Shown here piece after piece: positions 1-5,030 of a stretch of DNA of 8,722 bases (the first letter of the stretch is position 1; each line of letters begins with the position of its first letter). The stretch spans positions 1 through 8,722 of the forward strand of contig JANXAX010000082.1 in assembly GCA_025062175.1 (NCBI GenBank). Direction: 5' to 3'. A program made the translations under genes and the position numbers. Source of the DNA: Anaerolineae bacterium (GTDB lineage Bacteria; Chloroflexota; Anaerolineae; 4572-78; NAK82). Under the pieces are notes generated by a model. That model saw only the letters and a list, made by a program, of their open reading frames with translations. It made no database searches and was not told where the DNA came from.

Positions 1-386
1 CCCCCGGCGAGGACATCGACAATGATCTCGCGCCCAGCTCCTTGATAGGCGACCACGATCGATTGTGCCCCGGCTGGCACCCCGTAAATCTCAAAAGTGC
101 CATCTGGGTTACTTTTGGCCTCGATGTTCGTATGGAGCACAAAAATTTCCGCGACGAGCGGTCGATTGGACTCATCGACGACCTTACCCATGACAGTCCC
201 AGTGCCGGCCAATATCGCTGCCGCCGTGCTGCGTGCGAAGGTGATCACCGCGAGCGCTACCGTCGCAATAGCGAGCACGGTGATGAGCACCCAGAGCCAT
301 CTGCGGCGTGTCGAGCTATCCGGCGGGGGTGCAGATGGCAATCCTTGTTCGTAGGCTTTTAACGAAGGCGATTGCTCGTAGGCCAT
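1..386 (-). CDS. Membrane-anchored protein with carboxypeptidase-regulatory-like domain (partial, C-terminus outside window)
   Basis: About 128 N-terminal codons are visible; the gene runs off the left edge. The frame opens with ATG at 386-384, preceded by a strong Shine-Dalgarno (AGGAG at 397-393, 6-nt spacer). Residues 1-27 are Ser/Pro/Glu-rich and contain AYEQ twice. A TRRR cluster at about 26-29 precedes one hydrophobic segment (about 30-50), which predicts a cytoplasmic N-terminus and an exported remainder. Residues about 63-125 match the carboxypeptidase-regulatory-like (CarboxypepD_reg, Ig/transthyretin-like) pattern: 'GKVVDESNRPL', then 'NPDGTFEIYGVPAG', then a final strand. Such domains usually act in surface proteins as beta-sandwich spacers or binding modules; no enzymatic role is implied. 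It starts 14 nt after the stop of the pilin-like gene and has no promoter of its own that I can see, so it is probably co-transcribed and under the same leader control. Full length and function are unknown. Confidence 0.8.
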   Translation of the reverse strand, partial: MAYEQSPSLKAYEQGLPSAPPPDSSTRRRWLWVLITVLAIATVALAVITFARSTAAAILAGTGTVMGKVVDESNRPLVAEIFVLHTNIEAKSNPDGTFEIYGVPAGAQSIVVAYQGAGREIIVDVLAG

Positions 387-400
387 CTAGGACTCCTTTC

Positions 401-1084
401 TCAGGGCAATGGATCAACCGAGAGATCATCGAAACACACCTGTGTGGCATCCCAGGTGCGGAATCCGACACCCCCATGGGTATAGGTGCTGTCGCTTCCG
501 GTCAACACCCGCTGACCATCTACATAAGCGGTGAACGTGTTGCCGTTCACCTCAATCCGGATCTGCCGCGCGACGTTGTGCCAGTTGTAGCCGGGTGCGC
601 TTGTGCGGGCAAACGGTGCAAGCTCGTTCCCGCGTACCCATTTGCGGAACAAAAACGCACCGGACGAGTAGCCAGGGTCATATTGGAAAGTGTACCCATC
701 AACTCGGTCGAAGTTCGTGGCACGGAAATAGATGCCATACCCATTGCCCTGCCGCAGCAGGGCCATGCGCACGTTAATCACGTAATTTCTCGCCGAGAGA
801 GGCACAAAGATGCGCCCTTCTCGGCCTCCACCACACAACTGGCCATTTTCATTACGCCAGTTGCCGTTGACGATCGTCCACGCCCTCAGATTAGAAAAGT
901 CATCCACAAAGTAATGCGCACATGATACCGGGTTGCTGGCCAAACTCTTTGCCATTGCGCAGTAAACATCTCGGGCGCTCACCCCCATAGCGGCAAGCGA
1001 GAGAATCACCACCGCGCCCACAAGCCCGAAGATGAGCATATATTCGACGAAAGCTTGAGCTGTGACGGTTGGTCTCCTGGACAT
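401..1084 (-). CDS. Flp (class III) pilin-like protein fused to a concanavalin/LamG-like domain
   Basis: A 227-residue protein with two parts. Residues 1-45 look like a Flp/Tad-type prepilin: a short basic leader (MSRRPTVTA), then QAFVEY, then a hydrophobic helix (about 16-34) and an amphipathic stretch (RDVYCAMAKSL). In Flp pilins cleavage falls before xxxxEY, usually after Gly; here the -1 residue is Ala9, with Glu14 and Tyr15 at mature +5/+6. Residues about 61-227 form a beta-rich domain starting 'DDFSNLRAWTIVNGNW' and ending 'GGVGFRTWDATQVCFDDLSV', resembling LamG/DUF1080-type jelly rolls that often bind or act on glycans. Cysteines at 42, 55, 84 and 217 could form disulfides outside the cell. 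I chose ATG 1084-1082: a longer frame from 1132 would begin inside the terminator hairpin loop. AGGAG at 1103-1099 lies 14 nt upstream, rather far for a Shine-Dalgarno. Ordinary Flp pilins are about 50-80 residues, so the fusion is unusual. Pilin part and domain fold are inferred from motifs; ligand unknown. Confidence 0.85.
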   Translation of the reverse strand: MSRRPTVTAQAFVEYMLIFGLVGAVVILSLAAMGVSARDVYCAMAKSLASNPVSCAHYFVDDFSNLRAWTIVNGNWRNENGQLCGGGREGRIFVPLSARNYVINVRMALLRQGNGYGIYFRATNFDRVDGYTFQYDPGYSSGAFLFRKWVRGNELAPFARTSAPGYNWHNVARQIRIEVNGNTFTAYVDGQRVLTGSDSTYTHGGVGFRTWDATQVCFDDLSVDPLP

Positions 1085-1116
1085 GGCGTGTCGTCTTTCT
1101 CCTAAAGTAATAGCAA

Positions 1117-1149
1117 AAGACCCCGAAGACATCGGATCTTCGGGGTCTT
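1117..1149 (-). terminator. Terminator-like hairpin, expression platform of the FMN riboswitch
   Basis: A perfect 13-bp stem: plus-strand arms 1117-1129 (aagaccccgaaga) and 1137-1149 (tcttcggggtctt) with a 7-nt loop. Read on the minus strand the last stem bases and the next two give TTTT, then a broken T-rich stretch, so the T-tract is short. The hairpin sits between the aptamer and the first coding sequence, where an attenuator is expected. Its first transcribed arm (1149-1137) contains CCCCGAAGA, which is also complementary to TCTTCGGGG in the 5' strand of the aptamer (1407-1399), allowing a competing antiterminator of 9 bp. Termination itself is inferred. Confidence 0.78.
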
Positions 1150-1223
1150 AAGGATACATGCTCGCCTAATCATATACGTGACAGGACCGGGCAGCTGGCT
1201 GCCACTTCATCCTTCAACAGACC

Positions 1224-1408
1224 ATCTTCTCCCATCCGGACTTTACCGTCGGCTCCGGCCTCACACCGGATCCACCTCTACGCCGTGCTGTGGCACAGCG
1301 CAGAGGGTCGCGGGCTTGGCAGCGGATGCGTCTGCCTTACCGCCGATCGGGAATTGTCGCATCTCCCTTAAAATAAATGGGAGACACAACTCACCCTGCC
1401 CCGAAGAT
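1224..1408 (-). ncRNA. FMN riboswitch (RFN element) aptamer
   Basis: Read on the minus strand, the conserved RFN blocks occur in order. P1 pairs ATCTTC (1408-1403) with GAAGAT (1229-1224). Then come GGGGCAGGGTGA (from 1402), TTCCCGATCGGCGGTAA, GCCCGCGA, a 9-bp P4 stem (CCTCTGCGC with GCGTAGAGG), GGATCCGGTGTGAGGCCGG, and GAGCCGACGGTAAAGTCCGG followed by ATGGGAGAAG. This is the FMN-binding architecture of six helices around a central junction. Known examples sense flavin mononucleotide and usually switch off riboflavin synthesis or transport genes. The P2 region carries an extra stem-loop of about 36 nt. The element lies between a consensus promoter and a terminator-like hairpin, so control is probably by transcription attenuation. 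The gene it precedes is a pilin-like fusion, not a recognised flavin gene. Confidence 0.96.
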
Positions 1409-1443
1409 CGTCTTGTTCTTTATTCAGTTTTTCTGTTTTACCC

Positions 1444-1472
1444 ATTATAACACACCACCCGTATTGTGTCAA
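1444..1472 (-). promoter_or_regulatory. Consensus housekeeping promoter for the riboswitch leader
   Basis: On the minus strand: TTGACA (1472-1467), 17-nt spacer, TATAAT (1449-1444), preceded by TGT, which makes it also an extended -10. Both hexamers match the sigma70-type consensus exactly. The predicted transcription start is near 1437, about 30 nt before the aptamer, giving a leader of roughly 350 nt to the pilin-like gene start. Confidence 0.9.
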
Positions 1473-1530
1473 AGAGCTGTAACCACTCACGTAGAATGTT
1501 ACTAGCCACCTACGCTTTTGTCGGGAAAAG

Positions 1531-1558
1531 TTGATCAGCACGGGCTTCCCAATACAAT
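1531..1558 (+). promoter_or_regulatory. Possible promoter for the glycosyltransferase operon or an intergenic RNA
   Basis: TTGATC (1531-1536), 16-nt spacer, TACAAT (1553-1558): each hexamer is one mismatch from consensus. It points away from the minus-strand promoter at 1444-1472, making a divergent promoter pair. If used for the operon, the untranslated leader would be about 570 nt. No better promoter was found closer to 2133, but matches of this quality also arise by chance. Confidence 0.35.
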
Positions 1559-1795
1559 TAGGGTGGACAATTCCTTCTATCGGGAGGGGGACGCAACGTC
1601 AACTTCATCAATTGTGGGACACCCGTCAAAGGGAATTACGAAGCTTAGGCCTGGCCGACGCATCGCCCTAATCTGGGCGTTCGTTTGGTTGTGCTGGTCG
1701 GCGCCTATCTGAGCCGTTCGATGTGCTTTAGGCCCATCCGCCGACAAGATGCCAGGCCGGGCCACACGGACGCACGTGATGCGGCAGCTGAGCCG

Positions 1796-1820
1796 GCAAG
1801 TGGCCAGTCCGGCCACTTGC
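1796..1820. repeat. Perfect inverted repeat / stem-loop
   Basis: Arms gcaagtggcc (1796-1805) and ggccacttgc (1811-1820) form a perfect 10-bp stem with a 5-nt loop (agtcc). There is no T-run on either side on either strand, so it is not a typical intrinsic terminator. It could be an RNA stem or a protein-binding palindrome. Confidence 0.6.
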
Positions 1821-1821
1821 G

Positions 1822-1850
1822 TGCGCGATGGGTGTGGCATGCATCGCGCA
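1822..1850. repeat. Second adjacent inverted repeat / stem-loop
   Basis: Arms tgcgcgatg (1822-1830) and catcgcgca (1842-1850) form a perfect 9-bp stem with an 11-nt loop. It begins one base after the preceding stem-loop. No T-tract follows on either strand. The pairing of two perfect hairpins back to back suggests a structured element rather than chance, though its role is unknown. Confidence 0.55.
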
Positions 1851-2132
1851 TAGGTGGTTAGCGGTGCAGTCATCGCATGAGAGGGGTTCGGCCCGAAGAG
1901 CAGATACTTGGCGCTTATACACGTCGACCAGGCCAAAACGTCTGGCTATGGTTACCTGACATGCGCCCATCGCCACCCGACTAATCTGCTGGCATATTGG
2001 CAATCCGGCGAGAAGGTGCCCGGGTGTCTGGCCACCAATCGCCCTGACTCACGGGAGGGCCCTGGCCTATCACCGACGCCGGATGGCGATCGAGGAAATG
2101 TCCGGCGACTTTAAGCTACCCGTTTGGGTCTA

Positions 2133-4037
2133 ATGGTTCCCTGCCTTTTTCAGCAAACTGCCAAGTGGCTGGAAAAATCCTACCCCGCTGTGGTAGCATT
2201 CTGCCTTCTGTTGGCGTTCGCGCTGCGCATCTACGCCCTGGCAGCCGAGTCGCTCTGGGAGGATGAGATTTTCACTGCGTTGCAGGCGAGTTTGCCATTT
2301 GCCGCGATGTTGCGTCAGACGGCGAGCGATATCCACCCGCCCGGTTATTATTTCTTGGTCGGCGCGATAGCACGCTTGCTTGATTGGACGGTTGCGCCGC
2401 CATCCGCGACCACGGACTGGCTGTGGCGGATGCCCTCGGCTTTTGCCGGTGTGCTAGCGGTGGCGCTCACCTGGCGTTTAGCACGTGAATGGTTGAGTTG
2501 GGAGATCGGGTTGGTAGCAGCGCTTCTGTTGACCGTCGGCCCGGTGGCGGTACATTACAGCCGTGAGGCACGTATGCACGCACTTTTTTTGTTGTTTGGA
2601 GTGCTGAGCACGTGGACGCTCACCCGCGCGCTGCGTGCACACCGACGTGGATGGTGGCTGGCCTACGCCCTGGCGACAGCAGCCGGAATGTACACACTCT
2701 ATATGGGGCTGGCCTTGCCACTGGTGCATGGGTTCTGGCTGCTTGCGTATCTTTGGGCACGCGCGAGGTATGTGGCAGCCCGTCCAGTCGTGATCAACTT
2801 CGCCTTCAGCATGGTGCTGGCGGTCGCACTTTATCTTCCCTGGTGGCCAGTGGTGTGGCAGATAATCCGTCTGCGCCTCGCTGGTCCTGCTGGACTGTCA
2901 GCCTCCGGGGATGTTATGTCACTGCCCGACTTCTTAGGACAAGCGATTGGTGCGTTAGGGCCGGGCAGGGATGCCACGCCATGGCTCTGGTTTGCCTTGT
3001 GGCTTATCGGGCTGCTGTCTATAGTGTCCGGCACGCCAGGTGACCGGAATGCATACCGATGGCATCTAGCCGTGCTGGGTGGTCTTGGGCTGGTATTACC
3101 GCTGATAATCGCAGCCCTTTCGGGTGATCCGCGCATCCGACACGCGCGCTATGCGTTTCTGTTGCCCCTCTATCTCATCTTCGTAGCGCGGGGGATCGAG
3201 GGATTCGGACAGTTCATGGCTCGGATCCAAAAGGGATTAGCGCGTGTTCTCTTTGGTGGTGCGGCCGCTGGGTTGATCCTGCTCAGCGTGTTTCACTTGC
3301 GTGAGGTCTATCGACCTGTGCGCACTGCCTGGCGCGAGGCGGCTACTTATCTGACAGCACAAACACGTCCGGGGGATGTAATTATCACCGATGCGCTGTT
3401 CGACACGGGGCGCTATCTGGGCTATTATTATCGCGGGCCGGCTGAGCTCACTACCCCGGCTGTGTTGGTGGCAACCTTGCCCGGACGGGTGGAAGGAATG
3501 CGCGTCAGCGGCGGGCGTGTGTGGGCAGTGACTCGCTTTCGACCACACCCTCTGCCAGCGGTGCGTCTGGTTGAGTTCCCTGGTCTGGTGATCTCCGAAC
3601 CTGTGCTGCCTGTTTATGAGGTCAACGTGTTGCAAGAGGCAGTGATCGAGCTGATGCGCCAGGCGGTGATAGCAGCACCGGAGTGGTCCGCACAGATGAT
3701 GCGCCATGGGTTTATGCAACCCGACGCGCGCGTGACCCGGGCGGCCGCCTATCTTTTCCTGGGGGATGTCTTGCGCACTGCTGGGCGGCTACCTGAAGCG
3801 ATCGACGCCTATCAGGCGGTGGTGGCGGATGACCCCGCTGCGCCAGGGGGCTATGTGGCGTTAGCCGAAGCATATGCGGCGGCGGGGCGCTTCGAGGAAG
3901 CGGTGTCGGCTTATCGCGAAGCGGTGGCACGCCAGCCACGTTGGCAAGGGGCACGTGCTGAGGCGGCAGAGGCCTTGGCCCGTGCGGGAGAGTGGGCTGC
4001 TGCCGCTGCCGCCTATCGGGCACTCATCACCCCATGA
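2133..4037 (+). CDS. GT-C membrane glycosyltransferase (GT39/ArnT/PMT-like) with C-terminal TPR repeats
   Basis: A 634-residue polytopic membrane protein. After the first transmembrane helix (about 17-37) comes an extracytoplasmic loop with the acidic motif ESLWEDEIFT (acidic residues at about 43-45) and HPPGYYFL (about 68-75). These match the catalytic DE loop and the HxPPxY-type motif of GT-C enzymes that use polyprenyl-phosphate sugars as donors. HYSREARMH follows at about 141-149, then further hydrophobic helices to about 395. A soluble portion begins 'GDVIITDALFDTGRYLGYYY'. The last ~105 residues form about three TPR units ('AYLFLGDVLRTAGRLPEAI', 'VALAEAYAAAGRFEEAV', 'AEAAEALARAGEWAAAA'). 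I chose ATG 2133 over the upstream TTG 2124; neither has a clear Shine-Dalgarno, but an N-terminus here precedes TM1 as expected. It is first in a four-gene operon. Family fit is good; the sugar and acceptor cannot be told from sequence. Confidence 0.88.
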   Translation: MVPCLFQQTAKWLEKSYPAVVAFCLLLAFALRIYALAAESLWEDEIFTALQASLPFAAMLRQTASDIHPPGYYFLVGAIARLLDWTVAPPSATTDWLWRMPSAFAGVLAVALTWRLAREWLSWEIGLVAALLLTVGPVAVHYSREARMHALFLLFGVLSTWTLTRALRAHRRGWWLAYALATAAGMYTLYMGLALPLVHGFWLLAYLWARARYVAARPVVINFAFSMVLAVALYLPWWPVVWQIIRLRLAGPAGLSASGDVMSLPDFLGQAIGALGPGRDATPWLWFALWLIGLLSIVSGTPGDRNAYRWHLAVLGGLGLVLPLIIAALSGDPRIRHARYAFLLPLYLIFVARGIEGFGQFMARIQKGLARVLFGGAAAGLILLSVFHLREVYRPVRTAWREAATYLTAQTRPGDVIITDALFDTGRYLGYYYRGPAELTTPAVLVATLPGRVEGMRVSGGRVWAVTRFRPHPLPAVRLVEFPGLVISEPVLPVYEVNVLQEAVIELMRQAVIAAPEWSAQMMRHGFMQPDARVTRAAAYLFLGDVLRTAGRLPEAIDAYQAVVADDPAAPGGYVALAEAYAAAGRFEEAVSAYREAVARQPRWQGARAEAAEALARAGEWAAAAAAYRALITP

Positions 4038-4052
4038 TCGTATCGACAACGG

Positions 4053-5030
4053 ATGAAAAACGCGTGGCAGAGACATAGAAAAAGGGTCTTCAACGGGCTG
4101 CGCATCTTGGTCAGCATCGTGCTAATTGTGCTTATCGTGCGCAGTGTGGACTTGGCAACCCTTTGGAATGTGTTACAAAGCGCTGATCCCTGGTATTTGA
4201 CGGCCGCCCTGGTCGTCTCGATGCTGGGCGTGGCAGTGCGCGCCGTGCGCTGGCAGATCCTGTTGCGCGACCAAGCAGTCCCAGCTTCGCTGGGAGAGTT
4301 GACCGTTTTGTGGTTTATCAGCTTCCTTTTCACCAATCTGCTTCCCAGCGGTATCGGCGGCGACGCCATCAAAGCCTATGAGCTTTCGCGCAGCACTGGC
4401 CAGAGTGCCCAGGTGGTCAGCACAGTGCTGGTAGACCGCTTTATGGGTCTTTTTGCCTTGCAGGTCATCGCGCTGGTGGCATTGTTCTTTAGTTGGTGGC
4501 TGATCCCAGCACAAATTGCCATCTTTACCGTGGTCATCTTCGGCATCAGCTTGCTGGTCGCCTGGCTTATCTCCGCGAAGCCGTTGTGGGATGGGCTGGC
4601 CAGGCGCCTGCCGCTCTTTGCCCGTCTGTTGGCGGTGCGTCCGGTGCATGCCCTGGTTAGCTCACTGCAGAGCTACAGCTCCGGGGCGCTGGTGCGCGCC
4701 TTTGGGGTGGGAGTGAGCTTCAACATCTTGCTCATTGCGATGAATGTACTCCTCGGTTATGCATTGCGCATCGACCTGCCGCTGGCCTACTATTTGATTT
4801 TCGTGCCGATCACCTCGGTGGTGCTCATCGTGCCTATCTCCTTCGCCGGGTTGGGAGTGCGTGAAGGAGCATATGTGTATCTGTTCACCCAAGCCGGCAC
4901 GGCACAGGCCGTGGCGTTGTCGCTCTCTCTGTTGGTGTATGTCATCGGCACCGTAGCGCCTGGGGTCGTCGGCGGCGTGGCATATCTGCTGCGCAGCGCC
5001 AACAGCTATCGCGTGGTTGAGGAAAGCTGA
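4053..5030 (+). CDS. YbhN/lysylphosphatidylglycerol-synthase-TM-like integral membrane protein
   Basis: A 325-residue, mostly hydrophobic protein with about eight predicted helices. It carries the hallmark stretches of the UPF0104/lysylphosphatidylglycerol synthase TM family (PF03706): 'FTNLLPSGIGGDAIKAYEL' (about 90-108), 'VVSTVLVDRFMGLFALQ' (about 121-137), and 'ISFAGLGVREGAYVYLF' in the C-terminal third. In MprF this membrane module flips an aminoacylated lipid; stand-alone members often occur beside glycosyltransferases and are poorly characterised (proposed flippase or lipid-handling roles, also seen near archaeal AglD-type enzymes). There is no soluble acyl- or aminoacyl-transferase domain here, so it is the stand-alone form. 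The start is 15 nt after the previous stop with no clear Shine-Dalgarno. Its TGA overlaps the next ATG (TGATG), indicating translational coupling. A role in moving the lipid-linked sugar made by the downstream GT2 enzyme is an inference from context. Confidence 0.88.
   Translation: MKNAWQRHRKRVFNGLRILVSIVLIVLIVRSVDLATLWNVLQSADPWYLTAALVVSMLGVAVRAVRWQILLRDQAVPASLGELTVLWFISFLFTNLLPSGIGGDAIKAYELSRSTGQSAQVVSTVLVDRFMGLFALQVIALVALFFSWWLIPAQIAIFTVVIFGISLLVAWLISAKPLWDGLARRLPLFARLLAVRPVHALVSSLQSYSSGALVRAFGVGVSFNILLIAMNVLLGYALRIDLPLAYYLIFVPITSVVLIVPISFAGLGVREGAYVYLFTQAGTAQAVALSLSLLVYVIGTVAPGVVGGVAYLLRSANSYRVVEES

Larger units (their letters stand above)
1473..2132. other. Long non-coding interval between the divergent operons
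   Basis: About 660 nt with no frame that I would defend as a gene. The open frames here (for example 1577-1936 and 1728-2003 minus, 1908-2114 plus) are rich in Cys/His/Pro/Arg, have no recognisable motif or ribosome-binding site, and overlap each other. Visible contents: a possible plus promoter at 1531-1558; an 8-bp inverted repeat (ggcctggc 1648-1655, gccaggcc 1751-1758); a small hairpin (cgccc 1664-1668, gggcg 1675-1679); two perfect stem-loops at 1796-1850; and a 7-bp hairpin (cgccgga 2077-2083, tccggcg 2101-2107) just before the first plus-strand gene. I do not recognise tRNA, tmRNA, RNase P, 6S or SRP RNA here. It could be a structured 5' leader, a small RNA locus, or decayed DNA. Confidence 0.6.

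Noticed and set aside
308..925. 205-codon plus-strand open frame.
   Set aside because: It lies antisense to the pilin-like gene and the second minus gene, lacks recognisable motifs, and the minus-strand products have clear family features.
1085..1132. Longer start for the pilin-like gene at 1132.
   Set aside because: That ATG lies within the terminator hairpin, has no ribosome-binding site, and adds 16 residues that do not fit a prepilin leader.
1178..1450. 90-codon plus-strand open frame.
   Set aside because: It is antisense to the FMN riboswitch; the conserved bases are explained by the RNA structure.
1796..1850. Bidirectional intrinsic terminator.
   Set aside because: Neither hairpin is followed by a T-tract on either strand, and both flanking operons point away from it, so no transcript end is expected there.
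1904..1926. Minus-strand translation contains DVYKRQ, a string typical of Nextera/Tn5 mosaic-end adapter contamination.
   Set aside because: The underlying bases share the core CTTATACAC but differ from the mosaic end at several positions, so this looks like coincidence, not adapter read-in or an assembly join.
1577..2114. Several overlapping open frames in the intergenic region on both strands.
   Set aside because: Low-complexity Cys/His/Pro/Arg composition, no Shine-Dalgarno, no motif, and mutual overlap; typical of chance frames in GC-rich DNA.
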